Below are positions 17,201 to 28,605 of a DNA stretch of 64,000 nt, one piece after another. The DNA comes from Tessaracoccus aquimaris (GTDB taxonomy: Bacteria > Actinomycetota > Actinomycetes > Propionibacteriales > Propionibacteriaceae). The stretch is taken from assembly GCF_001997345.1 (NCBI RefSeq), contig NZ_CP019606.1:2480001-2544000 (forward strand), read 5' to 3'. The stretch's first letter is position 1, and each line of letters begins with the position of its first letter. Under the pieces are notes generated by a model. It was not told where the DNA came from. It did no database searches and was given only the letters and a program-made list of their open reading frames with translations. The position numbers and the translations under genes are program-made.

Positions 17201-20200
17201 CGGTGTCCGCGTCGATCCAGTGGCCGAGGTACTCGCCTGTTCCGGCCAGCGGAGGATCTTCCACAACGATCTCCAGAAGGTGGGTTGAGAGGGTGTAGTT
17301 GAAGGTGACCAGCTTCCCAGCCGCCGACTGGAAGCTGTAGTTGGGTCCGTCGAGGACGCCGCCCTGGCCGTAGTTCTCGGCCCAGGACAGGCCGTGCGCG
17401 ACCTTCACCTCGTAGGAACCGGACGGGATGGTGGCGCTCGACCAGGTGTAGACCCCGTCGCCGTCCGCGTCGAACATCAGCGTGTTGAGGCAGTCGGGCT
17501 GCCAGTCGCCCGGGCACCCGGCGGCGGCCTGGAACGAGCCGGGCAGCGTGACGACCGGGCCCTGCGCGGTGTTGAAGAACGCGTGGGTCGTCGGGTTGTA
17601 GTAGAACGTGACCCTGGCCGGCTGGGCCAGCGTGTAGGTGGCGTTGTCACCGTTGGGGACTCCCCCGACGCCGTAGTTGACGTCCCAGCTTCCGCCGACG
17701 GCGACCTTGTACTCGTAGCTGCCTGCGGGCAGGTCCCAGGCACCGATGTAGAGGCCGGAGGCCTGGTCGAGCGTGAGAGACGCGTCGAGGCAGCCCGGCT
17801 GCCAGTCGCCCGCGCAGCCCATGGCCGCGTTGTGACTGCCGGGCACGGTGACGACCTTCGACAGGTCGACGTCTGGTTGCTCGGGCGCCGCGGAGCCCAG
17901 GTCGGTGCCGACGATCACGGTCGTCGAGTTGGCGACCCGGCTGCCGTCGGCATCGGTGGAGACGCCGCGCACCTCGACGACGGTGCCAGCGGGAAGCGCG
18001 CCGAAGTCGGCGAAGACGCGGGGCTGGTCGGTGGTGGCGGTGCCGAGCGCCGTGTAGTCGGTGTCGCCTGCCACGCGATAGCTGAAGGAGGTCTCGGCCC
18101 AGCGGTCGGCGGCGACGGTCGCGGTGATCGGGGTCAGTCCGTCGGCCGGTGCACCGGAGGCGACCTTGATCGCCTGGCTCGCGCCCGCGTCGGCGACCTT
18201 GGTGCCCGCCTTGAACGCGATCGCGCCGAGCGCCGGGACGGTGAGGGAAACCTTGCCGTTTGCGTCGGCGGTGACCGGATCGGTCGCACCGTACAGCGGC
18301 GCATAGCTGGCGCCGGGGGTCAGGGTGGTGAGCTCGACCGTCTTGGCGGAGGTGGAGTTGTTGAGCGCGACCAGATGCTCGACCTTCTCCGTGCGCTCGA
18401 CGCGCGAGAAGGCGTAGACGCCCGCCCCGTTGTCGGCGTACAGCTCGATCTGAGCGCCTGTCGACAGCGCCTCGTTTGCGCCACGGAGGTCGCCGAGCTT
18501 GGCGATCGACCCGTAGAGCGGCACACCGGTGTCGAAGTGGTCGCCGGCGCCGTAGGCGGAGCCGTCGATCAGGGTGTTGTCGAGGTAGCTGGGCACCTTG
18601 GAGGCGAACATCGACTCGCGGGAGTCCTTGTCGTTGCCGTCACCGACGAAGCCCTGCTCGTCGCCGTAGTAGACGACCGGCTGGCCGCGGGTCAGGAACA
18701 TCAGTTCGTGCGCGAAGGTGCTTCGCTTCAGCTTGTCGCTCGACGTGCCGAGCAGGTAGCCGATGCGGCCCATGTCGTGGTTGCCGAGGAAGGTGGGCAG
18801 CGATGCGGCCGAGCTGTGCGCGGTCGTGTAGTAGTCGTCGGCGGAGAACAGCCCGGAGAGCCCCTTTGCGGTGAAGCCCTTCGCGAAGTTGAGGGCGGAG
18901 GATTGGTAGGCGAAGTCGAGGACCGAGTTCATCGAGGAGTTGCGGACGTAGGGCGACAGCAGCTTGGCGTCGGCGTCGTAGACCTCACCGAACATGAAGA
19001 AGTCGGGATTGCCGGTGGCGGTGTGGTCCTTGATCTGCTTGGTGAACTCCTGCCAGAAGACGAAGTCGACGTGCTTGGCGGTGTCGATCCGGAAGCCGTC
19101 GATGCCCAGGTCGGTCCAGGCCGCGTAGATGTCGCTCATGCCGTCGACCACGATCTGGTTCTCGGTCATCAGGTCGTCGAGGTTCCCGAAGTCCATGTAG
19201 GTGGCGGCCTCACCCGACGGCCACGACGGGTCGAAGCCGCGATTGTGGTAGAGCGTCACGTCGTTGAGCCAGGTGGGGAACTTGACGTCCTCCATGCCTG
19301 CCGGGACCTCAGGGTCGTACGGGAACGACGTGGTGTCGGGGTTGAGCTTCGGCATGGCCTTGTCGCCAGGGGCGTAGCTGGCCGGGTCGAACGAGGCGCC
19401 GTCGACGTCCTTGTACGGGTTCTGCGACTTGGTCACGTAGGCGGGGTCGGAGCCCTCATGTCCCGCGTAGTAGATGACGTCGGCGGTGTGGTTGGCGATG
19501 ATGTCGAAGTAGACCTTGATGCCCTTGGCGTGCGCCTCGTCGATCAGCGCCTTCAGTTCGGCGTTGGTGCCAAGGTGCGGGTCGATCTGGGTGAAGTCGG
19601 TCACCCAGTAGCCGTGATAGCCGGCGGACGCGTCGGCCCCGCTGCCCTGCACGGGGCGGTTCACGAACGACGGGGTCAGCCAGATCGCCGTCGCCCCGAG
19701 GCCCTCGATGTAGTCGAGCCGGTCGCGCAGGCCCTGGATGTCACCCCCATTGAAGAAGCCCTTGTCCGTCGGGTCGAAGCCGGTGGTGAGCCGGTCGGTG
19801 CCAGAGCAGTCGACGGGAAGCTTGCCGTCGGCCCCAGCATGGCCCGTGGCGATACAGGAGTCGTTGGCGCTGGAACCGTTGTCGAAGCGGTCGGTCATCA
19901 CAAAGTAGAAGGAGTTGCCGGCGCCGGGATCGGCGAACGGCGCCTTCGCGAGCGCGTCGTCGGAGGGGACGTAGTCGCCCGGCAGGTCGGCAGCGGCGAC
20001 GGAGACCTTGTTGCTCGCGTCGTCGAAGGTGAAGGTCAGCTTCTGCTGCGTAGCGAGCTTCAGCGGCCAGTTGCCCTCGGCCGGGCCGTAGGCCTCGTCC
20101 CAGGACGAGTTGATGGCGACCTTGAACTCCCAGTCCCCCGCGGGAACGGTGAAGTCGGCGCTCCAGACGCCGTCGCCGTCAGCGTCGGCGAGCCCGGACG

Positions 20201-20378
20201 CGGCGCAGGCGGGTGCCCAGTCCTCCGCGCAGCCCAGTTCGGTCTGCAGGTCGCCCACCAGCGTGACGGCCGTGGTCGCGGCGGCCGCCGTCTGGAGAGG
20301 AACTGCCGCGGTGACGACACCGCTGGCCGCGATCAAGGCGGTGGCCGCGAGAGACGCGGTGAACCGGGTCGAGCGCAT
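14289..20378 (-). CDS. Secreted bifunctional alpha-amylase / pullulanase
   Basis: 2029 residues with a signal peptide (cleavage near residue 34). Order: X25-type starch-binding module (~37-128); GH13 amylase (~150-720) with Asp432 ([10 protein letters not shown]), Glu465 (FMFGEVYD) and Asp535 (GNHD); a beta spacer; two more X25 modules (~843-1040, each with GDWQP); pullulanase N-terminal and CBM48-like modules (~1045-1300); GH13 pullulanase with [13 protein letters not shown], Asp1532 ([10 protein letters not shown]), Glu1569 (YLYGEGW) and Asp1702 (DAHDNE); a C-terminal beta domain; then a Pro/Thr/Lys linker ending LPSTG. It would break alpha-1,4 and alpha-1,6 bonds of starch or pullulan. GAAGGAG precedes the ATG by 7 bases. 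Oddity: LPSTG is followed by only SLDAARLDR with no membrane helix. Confidence 0.94.
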   Translation of the reverse strand: MRSTRFTASLAATALIAASGVVTAAVPLQTAAAATTAVTLVGDLQTELGCAEDWAPACAASGLADADGDGVWSADFTVPAGDWEFKVAINSSWDEAYGPAEGNWPLKLATQQKLTFTFDDASNKVSVAAADLPGDYVPSDDALAKAPFADPGAGNSFYFVMTDRFDNGSSANDSCIATGHAGADGKLPVDCSGTDRLTTGFDPTDKGFFNGGDIQGLRDRLDYIEGLGATAIWLTPSFVNRPVQGSGADASAGYHGYWVTDFTQIDPHLGTNAELKALIDEAHAKGIKVYFDIIANHTADVIYYAGHEGSDPAYVTKSQNPYKDVDGASFDPASYAPGDKAMPKLNPDTTSFPYDPEVPAGMEDVKFPTWLNDVTLYHNRGFDPSWPSGEAATYMDFGNLDDLMTENQIVVDGMSDIYAAWTDLGIDGFRIDTAKHVDFVFWQEFTKQIKDHTATGNPDFFMFGEVYDADAKLLSPYVRNSSMNSVLDFAYQSSALNFAKGFTAKGLSGLFSADDYYTTAHSSAASLPTFLGNHDMGRIGYLLGTSSDKLKRSTFAHELMFLTRGQPVVYYGDEQGFVGDGNDKDSRESMFASKVPSYLDNTLIDGSAYGAGDHFDTGVPLYGSIAKLGDLRGANEALSTGAQIELYADNGAGVYAFSRVERTEKVEHLVALNNSTSAKTVELTTLTPGASYAPLYGATDPVTADANGKVSLTVPALGAIAFKAGTKVADAGASQAIKVASGAPADGLTPITATVAADRWAETSFSYRVAGDTDYTALGTATTDQPRVFADFGALPAGTVVEVRGVSTDADGSRVANSTTVIVGTDLGSAAPEQPDVDLSKVVTVPGSHNAAMGCAGDWQPGCLDASLTLDQASGLYIGAWDLPAGSYEYKVAVGGSWDVNYGVGGVPNGDNATYTLAQPARVTFYYNPTTHAFFNTAQGPVVTLPGSFQAAAGCPGDWQPDCLNTLMFDADGDGVYTWSSATIPSGSYEVKVAHGLSWAENYGQGGVLDGPNYSFQSAAGKLVTFNYTLSTHLLEIVVEDPPLAGTGEYLGHWIDADTVAWPTNLITADAAKTTWELWTDADGGLALEEGAVVGGAGDGAVKLADLLPDAAGLTADQLRNRGHLKGFTALKLQPKARAAIDRAVLEEALKGDLAIIQRGPDGLAQVFTGLQIPGVLDDLYAAEARTDAIGVTFEGGAPTLRLWAPTATSVDLLLFDDLMGTGTPTRTAMTRAADGTWSITGAADWKNRAYQFDVNVFVPSLDAVTHNIVTDPYSEALTLNSTHTVLIDLDDPAFAPSIWTDTPAPRIAQFVDRAIYELHIRDFSISDETVPEALRGTYEAFALTGTDGVKRLTELAKAGMNTVHLLPSFDIATIEENRANQKVPAIPTDAGPASEAQQAAVTSVADEDAFNWGYDPYHYSTPEGSYATDANQNGGARTKAFREMVGGLHQMGYQVVLDQVFNHTSAAGQAKTSVLDKVVPGYYHRLNLKGAVETSTCCQNIATEHAMAERLMVDSVVTWAADYHVDGFRFDLMGHHSVDNMVAVRDALDGLTAAKDGVDGKGVYLYGEGWNFGEVADNARFTQATQGQLSGTHIGAFNDRLRDAVHGGGPFDENKSEFQGYGTGLYTDPNGVSTASQDDQLADLRHRQDLIRIGMAGNLADYSFETSAGKIQKGSEIDYNGQPAGYASQPDESVNYVDAHDNETLFDIGMWKLPADTTMADRIRMNTLSLATVSLGQSPSFWHAGTDLLRSKSMDRNSYNSGDHFNTLDWTMRDNNFGVGLPPAADNSSKWPAMKPYLEDAANKPTAADIAASRDQALELLNLRSAHPLLTLGSAELIEQKVSFPNAGADQTAGLILMRVDDTVGDSVDPDLDGVLVAFNSSTQPITEAVDDMAGLDLALSPVLTDGVHDDPVLAGAAWDKASGSITVPARSAVVFVQKKKDTPSPTPTPTPTATATPTPTVTPTPTASPSATKTPKPTKSPKPSKTPKPSKTPKPTKSPKPPTGKPTDRPRPGLPSTGSLDAARLDR

Positions 20379-20757
20379 GCGTGACTCCTTCGTCAGGGTG
20401 TGCCCAGGAGTTTCACGCTAAACGATGACTCAGACAATTTTGTCCGGTTCGCCCAGCATCGGCCCTCGTCGGCAGGATATGAACGTTCAACTTTTCCAAG
20501 AATGACATTTGAACGATCAACTCGCAAGGGTTGTGGCCAAATCGTGACCCTTTGGGTGGCCCTTCAACCAACCCCATGCGCCTTGGAACCCGCGCCTGAC
20601 GGCCCCCACTGTTCGGGATGGCCGTATCAGGCCAGTCGGCCCTCCCCCCACTTGCGACCCGTTCTCGCGCCGTCCGCCGGGCACGAGGTGGCGCACCGCG
20701 CGGGCAGTCGTTCATCGACTGGGCCGGGTTTGCGCCGTGCCCGGGCACGGGACGCAA
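20379..20757. other. Upstream region of the amylase-pullulanase
   Basis: No convincing gene. The first ~150 bases hold the GACAATTTTGTC palindrome-like sequence at 20434-20445 and the TGAACG-type sites. The rest, GC-rich, shows nothing recognisable up to the groEL hairpin. Confidence 0.5.
20480..20520. promoter_or_regulatory. Candidate operator pair TGAACGTTCA and TTGAACGATCAA
   Basis: A perfect 10-bp palindrome (20480-20489) and an imperfect one (20509-20520) with centres 30 bases apart, about three helical turns, 100-140 bases upstream of the amylase-pullulanase start. The central CG is a LacI-family operator trait. The same 10-mer lies upstream of the MsmK-type ATPase at 33931. Inference: a maltodextrin-responsive LacI-type site. 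Confidence 0.45.
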
Positions 20758-20787
20758 CAAGGGCGGCCCCTTTCGGGACCGCCCTTG
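20758..20787 (-). terminator. groEL terminator
   Basis: Stem CAAGGGCGG / CCGCCCTTG extended by CCC/GGG across the loop, 66 bases beyond the groEL stop. Confidence 0.75.
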
Positions 20788-20852
20788 CGTTTGGCTGATC
20801 GGGACCCTTCGGTCGACTCGGCGTACCGGGCGACCTCAGGGACAGGAGCGGA

Positions 20853-22620
<1,768 letters not shown>

Positions 22621-22628
22621 CTCCATTA

Positions 22629-22655
22629 TTAGCACTCGACCCAAGAGAGTGCAAA
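22629..22655. promoter_or_regulatory. CIRCE operator, distal copy
   Basis: TTAGCACTC-N9-GAGTGCAAA, with an intact left arm and one mismatch in the right arm. It is 35 bases from the first copy; tandem CIRCE sites are usual before actinobacterial groEL genes. Confidence 0.88.
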
Positions 22656-22690
22656 GATTCGGGCCCTTCCGGGCCGAAGAGTGCATGGAA

Positions 22691-22720
22691 ACGGGCGGGA
22701 CCCGGGAGGGTCCCGCCCGT
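22691..22720 (-). terminator. Terminator of the YbaB/Gly-rich/WXG cassette
   Basis: Perfect 13-bp stem ACGGGCGGGACCC / GGGTCCCGCCCGT with loop GGGA, 24 bases past the last stop. It separates the cassette from the groEL promoter. Confidence 0.8.
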
Positions 22721-22744
22721 GCGTCTTGTCCTCTTCTGCGAGCC

Positions 22745-23584
22745 TCAGCCGACCACGGCCGGCGGCCAGGTGCCGCCGGGAACAGCCTGGTGGGCGGCGT
22801 TCTCCATGGTGACCATCGAGCTGATGAGGCCGATCATGGCGTTGATCCACGTCATCACGTAGGCGATGATTTTCGTGATCAGGCCGATCACCTGGGCGGC
22901 GCCGATGGCGGTGCCCACCGGAACTGCGGCCATCTCCAGCGCCGCGACGATCACGCCGATGGCGGTGGTGATGTACTGCGTCACGAACGTGACGGTGATC
23001 TCGACGCCCTTTGCGCCCATCTGGTGCACTGCGTCGCCGAACGCCTTCGCTCCCTTGGCGGTGCTGTCGGCGGCCTCCTCCTGGACCTTGATGGACGAGA
23101 AGAAGGCGTCGGACGCGTCGCCGGTCCAGGTCTCGGCCGACTTGAAGTGGCCGCGCTGATACTGCAGGGCGAACGTCTGGCACTTGGGCGCCAGTTCGTC
23201 CGCGATGGACTTGCCCGCCGAGCGGACCTCCCAGGGCGCCAGCACATGCTTGAAGACCTCAAGGGAGGTGTTGATGCCCTTGGTGATGAACCCGACAGTG
23301 CGGTCGATGATCTTGCACGCGCGCTCGACGGCGGACTTGAGCACCTTGCCGACGCCCGGCATCCAGCAGAACAGGTCGGCGATGCCGCCGAGCGCCCCGA
23401 GGATCTTCTGCGCGATGCGGACCACCTGCTGCACGGTGCGCCCGATCCGGTCGACCACCTGCTTGACGCGGTCGATCACGTCCAGGATCCACTGCACGTC
23501 CAGCGTGAAGGCGCACCCACCGGTGCGACCGACGGGCGGGCTGAATCCGGGGGCCCGTCCCATTTGCCTCGCGATTGCTGCCAT
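22745..23584 (-). CDS. WXG-like putative type VII secretion substrate with hydrophobic C-terminus
   Basis: 279 residues. Helix-rich throughout: a first helical block (WILDVIDRVKQVVDRIGR), a Cys/Trp segment (ADLFCWMPGVGKVLK), then a WXG100-like helical hairpin in which SAETWTGDASDAFFSS supplies the W-x-G turn between two amphipathic helices. The C-terminal third holds two to three hydrophobic stretches (ITTAIGVIVAALEMAA, GAAQVIGLITKIIAYVM, INAMIGLISSM). WXG plus a hydrophobic tail resembles Esx-fused membrane-active or toxin-delivery proteins, but no toxin domain is seen. It is 11 bases downstream of the Gly-rich gene. No EccC ATPase is in the window. Alternative: a structural cell-envelope protein. 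Confidence 0.6.
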   Translation of the reverse strand: MAAIARQMGRAPGFSPPVGRTGGCAFTLDVQWILDVIDRVKQVVDRIGRTVQQVVRIAQKILGALGGIADLFCWMPGVGKVLKSAVERACKIIDRTVGFITKGINTSLEVFKHVLAPWEVRSAGKSIADELAPKCQTFALQYQRGHFKSAETWTGDASDAFFSSIKVQEEAADSTAKGAKAFGDAVHQMGAKGVEITVTFVTQYITTAIGVIVAALEMAAVPVGTAIGAAQVIGLITKIIAYVMTWINAMIGLISSMVTMENAAHQAVPGGTWPPAVVG

Positions 23585-23595
23585 GTCGATATCCC

Positions 23596-25265
23596 TTACT
23601 TATTGATCTGGCCGGAGATCTGGACGCCCTTGGCTTCCATCTCTTCGTAGCGCTTGGCGGTCTTGGTGAGGGCGTCGCTGACGGCCTGGAGTTCCTTGGC
23701 AGCACCCTCGTAGAGCGTGCCGAACTGGCGGCAGCCCTTCTTGTACGTGCCCGCGACGGGCATCCAGAGTCCCCAGTGCTGCACGAGGTCGGCGACCGAC
23801 TCCCAGCACTGCGACAGTTCGCTGGCCGACGGGATCAGGTTGGACACGTAGCGTGCGTCGTCGCGCAGGTCGGACAGGTCGACGGTGAAGTCGTGCCCTC
23901 CCGGCTGGGGCGGCGGCTCGGTGCAGACCGTCGGCTCGTTGGGCTTGGGATCCTTGGGCTTGTCGCCGGGCTCCTGCGTCGGGGGGCCTCCAGTGGGCGT
24001 CCCAGTGCTCGGCGTCCCAGTGCTCGGCGTCCCAGTGCTCGGCGTCCCACTGGTCGGCGTCCCACCCGTTGGCGTGCCACCGGTCGGCGTGCCTCCCGTG
24101 GGGGTGCCTCCGGTCGGTGCGTCGGGCTCCGGGTTCGGTGCGGTGGGGATCCCGGGGCTCGCGCCGTCGGGACGCGCCTCCACCGCGTCGGGGATGCCGT
24201 CGTTGTCGGAGTCGGTGTCGCGGTAGTCGGGCGTGCCGTCGCCGTCGGTGTCGACCGGATCCCAGACCAGTCCGTCATCGCCGGGGACGCCGGATCCGAC
24301 GCCCGCGCCGGCACCTGGTGTCGACGGGGTGCTCGGCAGGGGCTGGCCCGGCTGGACATCCGGCACGGAGGCCGGGCGCGGCCCGTAGTCGGGCATCGTC
24401 GAGACGTTGGGGACGCGGTCGTCGCCGATCGACGAGGGGACGCCCCCGCTTGGCGCGCCGCCCGAACCGAGGCCGCCACCGGAGGGGAGCCCTCCCGAGC
24501 CGCCGCCGATGCTGCCGACGTCGCCCAGTCCGCCGATGCCACCGGCATCGCTGCCGCCGCCCGAGCCACCCCCAAGGCCTCCGCCCGAGCCGCCGCCGAG
24601 ATCGCCGCCGCCGCCCGAGCCCGAACCGCCACCGGTGTCGCCACCGCCCGAGCCGGCGCCGGCCGGATCCTCGCCCGCCGCCTCCTCTGGCGTCTCCTCC
24701 GCCGCAGGTTCGGCCCCGAGCCCGAGCCTGCGCCGGCACCGCTAGCCATCTGCTCGTACTCCGAGGGCAGATCGACGTCGACCGTTCCGTCCTCGTGCAC
24801 GGTCATCGTCTGGCCGTTTGCCTGTTCGATGGTCAGCGACCCGTCATCGTTGCGGGTGACGACGGTGCCCGACTCGGTCTCGAACGAACCGCCCGCGGCG
24901 AGCGTCGAGATGTCGGCATCGTCGTTGTCCATGAAGTCGGCGTCGATCTTGACGCTTCCGTCTGCCCCGACGGTGATCTCGACGCCGTCCGCGGTGGACA
25001 CCACGGTGCCCTCGCCCGTGGTGTCGACGACCGTGCCGTCCGGCGCGACCGCGACGGCCTCATCGGCGACAGTGACGTCCGAGGTGATCTCGATGGCGTC
25101 GTCGGGGACCGCGGTGACGGCCTCACCCGTCACGTAGTCCTCGGTGGGCGCGTCCTGCGCCTCGTCGCCCGTGCCGCCGGAGGCGGCCGACCTTCCGCCG
25201 CGCATCGCGCCGACGTTGTCGTTCTGGGCCGGCCACTCGAAGGTGGCCGTCGTTGTCTCAGACAT
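23596..25265 (-). CDS. Gly-rich, calcium-repeat protein with helical C-terminal domain; interrupted by one frameshift
   Basis: Two frames join near the GGGG run (CCCC on the + strand, 24714-24717): adding one G gives a 556-residue protein running ...GAGSGSG-AEPAAEETPEE.... Parts: N-terminal acidic region with DGTV/DGSV-like strand repeats (~20-165); Gly/Ser-rich arm (~185-290); thrombospondin-type-3-like calcium repeats DTDGDGTPDYRDTDSDNDG; PTGGTPTGG and STGTP repeats; and a ~100-residue helical C-terminus with SELSQCWESVADLVQHWG and TKTAKRYEEMEAKG. AAGGGG precedes the ATG. It lies 8 bases after the YbaB-like gene. No signal peptide is visible, so export by a type VII-like route is inferred. 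The break may be a base-calling error, a real mutation or -1 slippage. Confidence 0.55.
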
Positions 25266-25273
25266 GGTTCCCC

Positions 25274-25954
25274 TTAGCTGATCGGCTGATCGGTCATCTG
25301 GCTGATGATCTGGTCGAGGCACTCCGTGACGGCGATGCCCGACTTGCCCTCAAGCCAGTTGCGATGGATGGAGACGTCGACAACCCCGCCTTCGGGGTTG
25401 ACGGTGAGGCTCACCATCGAGTTCTCGGATCGGATCTGTTCCCCCATCGGCGCCTCGGTGAGCCCGAGCGCGGCGGCCTCTTCGAGCGGGATGGGCGTCT
25501 CGAGTTCGGTCGCGCGGTCCTCGAGACGCTGCAACGCATCGTCCAGCCGGTCGAACAGGTTCGGCAGGTTGTCGATCTTCGCCTGCAGTTCGCCCTCCGG
25601 CGTCGGCGCCTGGAGTTCGTTCTCGGCCTGACGGAGGATCTCCTGCCGCTTCGCCGCGACCTGCTCGTCGGTGATCACGGGCGCGTCACCGGAGAGACCG
25701 GAGGCCTCCAGTTGCGCCTCGGCGATCGTCGCGAGGATGGCATTCGCGAGATGGTCGGTCTCGATCTTGTCGACCCAACGCGGCTCGACGAGCACCCGGG
25801 CGAGCCGGCCCTCCGGGTCGATGGTCGCGGCGACCTGGCCCTCCGTGTCACGCACGGTGACCTCTTCACGCCTTGGCTGAAGTGCCAGCATGTCGCGCAC
25901 CAACTCGTCGAGTTGGGCCTCCATCAACTGCGGGCTGAGGGTGATGTCGTCCAT
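25274..25954 (-). CDS. YbaB/EbfC-like protein, first gene of the cassette
   Basis: 226 residues. The first ~110 resemble the YbaB/EbfC fold: helix LMEAQLDELVRDMLAL, then paired strands (VTVRDTEGQVAATI, GRLARVLVEPRWV) and a long helix (HLANAILATIAEAQLEAS). A coiled, acidic middle (PNLFDRLDDALQRLEDRATE) follows, then a second strand pair (NSMVSLTVNPEGGVVDVSI). YbaB-like proteins such as EspL accompany mycobacterial ESX substrates and stabilise them before secretion; others bind DNA. The position at the head of this cassette favours the former. The assignment rests on fold pattern only. Confidence 0.6.
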   Translation of the reverse strand: MDDITLSPQLMEAQLDELVRDMLALQPRREEVTVRDTEGQVAATIDPEGRLARVLVEPRWVDKIETDHLANAILATIAEAQLEASGLSGDAPVITDEQVAAKRQEILRQAENELQAPTPEGELQAKIDNLPNLFDRLDDALQRLEDRATELETPIPLEEAAALGLTEAPMGEQIRSENSMVSLTVNPEGGVVDVSIHRNWLEGKSGIAVTECLDQIISQMTDQPIS

Positions 25955-26043
25955 TCGTCCTCCGGTTCGATGTCTCTGGGCAACTCTTCCAGCGGATAGG
26001 GTCAGCGTTTGTAGGTACTAGCGCTCAAATAGGTGGGGCCACC

Positions 26044-26493
26044 ATGAACCGACTACGGACGATCCGCGACCTAGCCAACGTGGTGAACCTGTCGACCCCG
26101 CTCGGCCTCGGCGTCGCCGTCGCCCGGGGTGGCCGGCTGCGCAGGCGCGACGGGCTCTGGATCGCCGAGGACGTCAGGCTGCCCGGGATCAACGCCAGCG
26201 CCATGACCGTCGGGAGCGTCGTCCTGATCCTCGGCCGCAGCCTTGACGAGGCGGAGGCACGCAACCCCACGCTGATCGCGCACGAGGATGAGCATGCCTG
26301 GCAGTGGGCAGCCTGCCTCGGGCTGCCGTTCATCCCGCTGTACTTCGCGGCGGTCGCCTGGTCGATGGTGCGCTGCGGCGACCGGGCCTCAGCCAACCCC
26401 TTCGAGCGGCAGGCCGGGCTGAGGATCGGCGGCTACCCGGAGAATGCGAAACAGCCGCTGAGGCAGGGCCTCGCGCGGCTGTTCGGGCGGTGA
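26044..26493 (+). CDS. Small protein with an HEDEH (HExxH) motif, unknown function
   Basis: 149 residues. The centre has PTLIAHEDEHAWQWAACLG, where HEDEH fits the zinc-metallopeptidase HExxH pattern, next to a hydrophobic segment (LPFIPLYFAAVAWSM). Two earlier hydrophobic strands include ASAMTVGSVVLILG. Homologues in actinobacteria are often labelled Fe-S oxidoreductase without support: no cysteine cluster exists here. Peptidase activity is untested; the motif in so small a protein could be chance. It is convergent with the DUF3263 gene. Confidence 0.65.
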   Translation: MNRLRTIRDLANVVNLSTPLGLGVAVARGGRLRRRDGLWIAEDVRLPGINASAMTVGSVVLILGRSLDEAEARNPTLIAHEDEHAWQWAACLGLPFIPLYFAAVAWSMVRCGDRASANPFERQAGLRIGGYPENAKQPLRQGLARLFGR

Positions 26494-26497
26494 AGAT

Positions 26498-26773
26498 TCA
26501 GGAATGCAGCCGGCGCGCCGAGCGGGCCGCCTGCCGCTGGGAGCGCATCCGCCTGAGACGCTTGACCAGCAAGGGCTTGTAGCCGAGGGCCTCTGGGGTG
26601 TCGATCAGTTCGTTCAGGTGCTGGTAGTACCGGGCAGATGAGAGCGAGAAGTGCTCCATGATCGCCTGCTCCTTTGGCACCGCGTTGGTGAACCACCTGT
26701 CCTCGAAGTCGAGGATGGCCGCGTCACGCTCCGACAGATCGACCGCGCCGGTGAACGAGAGTGCCTCAGACAT
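26498..26773 (-). CDS. DUF3263 family protein
   Basis: 91 residues from MSEALSFTG; an ATG three codons upstream (26782) is an alternative. Motifs LSERDAAILDFEDRWF, EQAIMEHFSLSSARYYQHLN and a basic C-terminus (RRMRSQRQAARSARRLHS) identify DUF3263, a small actinobacterial family with a helix-turn-helix-like core and so probably DNA-binding. It is divergent from manA. Confidence 0.85.
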   Translation of the reverse strand: MSEALSFTGAVDLSERDAAILDFEDRWFTNAVPKEQAIMEHFSLSSARYYQHLNELIDTPEALGYKPLLVKRLRRMRSQRQAARSARRLHS

Positions 26774-26956
26774 AGCGCCCATGCTACGTCCAAATCACAC
26801 CGCTGTCATTATCAGAGTCGGCGGTTCCGCGCCCGCGGACACGCGTTCGACTGACCGATTCGCGCAGGCATGGGGGGTGACTCAGCGCGCCGCCGACCGC
26901 CACGGGTAGAGTTCGGCTGACCGCTGTTCACAATCAACGAGGACTGAAACTCAAGC

Positions 26957-28132
26957 ATGCGTCGACTCAACGGCCACGTCCAGCACTTCCCTTGGGGCAG
27001 CGCCGAGGCCATCCCAGCGATCCTCGCCCGGAACGTCGATGGGCAGCCGTGGGCCGAATACTGGCTCGGCACCCACCCCAACGGCCCCACCCTCACCGAC
27101 GAGGGCACCACGCTCGACGAGTACGTTCAGGCCCACCCCGAGACCCTCGGAGAGGCATCGCGCTCCGAGTTCGGCAACCGGCTTCCGTTCCTGCTCAAAC
27201 TACTGTCAGCGGGCAGCCCGCTGAGCCTGCAGGCGCACCCCTCGCGCGACCAGGCCGAGGCCGGGTACGCCCGCGAGTCGCTGCTCGGCCTCGACCCCAC
27301 CGACCCGACGCGCTCCTTCAAGGACGACTGGCCCAAGCCCGAGGCGATCGTCGCCCTGACGCCGTTCGAAGGGCTGCTCGGCTTCCGCGACCCGCTGATC
27401 ACGGCGGGGCTCTTCGAGGGCCTCGGCATCGCGGACGAACTGTCGTCGGTGATCGGCCCGTTGCGGGACCGGCGCGCCGCACCCGCGTTGCAGGAGGTCT
27501 TCCTCGACGTGCTGTCTCTCGCCGAGCGCCGTCACCTCGTCGACGTGGTCGTCTCGGCAGCCGTCAACAATTTGGAGGCGCAGGGGGCGTTGGGCGAGTT
27601 CGCCCGCACCGCCGTCGAGTTGGACGAACACTTCCCGGGCGACCCCGGAATCCTCGCGGCCCTGCTGCTCAACCGGTTCGCGCTGGAACCGGGAGAGGCC
27701 GTTGCGCTTGGCGCGGGCATCATGCACGCCTACCTTCGGGGCACCGGCGTCGAGGTGATGGCGAACTCGGACAACGTGATGCGCGGTGGCCTCACCAAGA
27801 AGCACATCGACGTGGACGGGCTGCTCCAGGTCGTCAACTTCGAGCCGGGCGAGCCACAGGTGCTCCTCCCCGAGGGAGTCGACGGCGTCTACGTGTACCC
27901 GACGTCGTTCGCGGAGTTCGAACTGTGGCTGATCGCCCCGGTCGACTGCAAGACCCTGGAACTGCCGCGCACCGACAGCGGTCGCGTCGTGCTGGCGACC
28001 GAGGGCGAGTTCGTTCTCGAGGCCGAGGAGTCGCTGGCGCTTACTCAGGGGCAGGCCGTCTTTGTCGCCGCAGACGAGCACGTCGCGGTGAAGGGGCACG
28101 GGCAACTCTTCGTCGCGGTGTCCGGGGCCTGA
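26957..28132 (+). CDS. manA: Mannose-6-phosphate isomerase, class I
   Basis: 391 residues. It interconverts mannose-6-phosphate and fructose-6-phosphate and feeds GDP-mannose synthesis or mannose use. Visible family motifs: PWAEYWLGTHPNGP, then PFLLKLLSAGSPLSLQAHPS (zinc ligands and active-site Gln/His), GIMHAYLRGTGVEVMANSDN (zinc His and Glu region) and a C-terminal cupin-like part. Length is normal. It stands alone, with tRNA-Thr downstream. Confidence 0.94.
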   Translation: MRRLNGHVQHFPWGSAEAIPAILARNVDGQPWAEYWLGTHPNGPTLTDEGTTLDEYVQAHPETLGEASRSEFGNRLPFLLKLLSAGSPLSLQAHPSRDQAEAGYARESLLGLDPTDPTRSFKDDWPKPEAIVALTPFEGLLGFRDPLITAGLFEGLGIADELSSVIGPLRDRRAAPALQEVFLDVLSLAERRHLVDVVVSAAVNNLEAQGALGEFARTAVELDEHFPGDPGILAALLLNRFALEPGEAVALGAGIMHAYLRGTGVEVMANSDNVMRGGLTKKHIDVDGLLQVVNFEPGEPQVLLPEGVDGVYVYPTSFAEFELWLIAPVDCKTLELPRTDSGRVVLATEGEFVLEAEESLALTQGQAVFVAADEHVAVKGHGQLFVAVSGA

Positions 28133-28217
28133 AGGCTCGTCGCGACCCCCGAGATGGGCGGTCGCTCTCGCTCGGCATTGGCAACCGCGCCCGCGCGTTG
28201 GCACAATGGGCCAGCAC

Positions 28218-28293
28218 GCCTCCTTAGCTCAGCGGCCAGAGCGCTCGCCTTGTAAGCGAGTGGTCGAGGGTTCGACTCCCTCAGGAGGCTCCA
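28218..28293 (+). tRNA. tRNA-Thr (UGU)
   Basis: Cloverleaf is clear: acceptor GCCTCCT / AGGAGGC, discriminator T and an encoded CCA at 28291-28293. The anticodon loop is CTTGTAA between CTCGC and GCGAG, giving anticodon UGU for ACA codons. The T arm GAGGG-TTCGACT-CCCTC is canonical. Confidence 0.96.
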
Positions 28294-28375
28294 CCAACCG
28301 GCCCCGCTCGGGGACGCCGCCGCCTCCGGCGCGAGCCCCATCCGGTGTCATCGACCTGGGGCTGGGCTTGTTTCC

Positions 28376-28455
28376 TTGAGCATGTTTGGTTGCTCGTTTG
28401 CCGACACGCCGTGATTTCACGGCGTGTCGCGCAACGAGACACCGAACATGCTCAT
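28376..28455. repeat. Terminal-inverted-repeat element, copy 3 of 7
   Basis: 80 bp, arms TTGAGCATGTTTGG / CCGAACATGCTCA, plus an inner perfect 12-bp hairpin (GACACGCCGTGA / TCACGGCGTGTC). Located 83 bases downstream of tRNA-Thr. Confidence 0.8.
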
Positions 28456-28605
28456 CGGCCGACCCGCGCCGCAGGGCCCTCTCCACCATGGCGCAGCAGC
28501 GTTCGGGACCCGATACGCCCGCACTCCGCGCCCTGGTCCGACCTCGCGCCAACCGCTACCCGGAGCCCGGTTGGAGGCGCCGTCGAGGGGCGACACAATG
28601 GGCCC

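Noticed and set aside
14232..20384. Long plus-strand open frames opposite the amylase-pullulanase
   Set aside because: Arg/Gly/Val-rich antisense frames of a high-GC gene; no motifs.
28345..28605. N-terminal extension of the methyltransferase
   Set aside because: It would translate the inverted-repeat element; the conserved protein begins at 28606.
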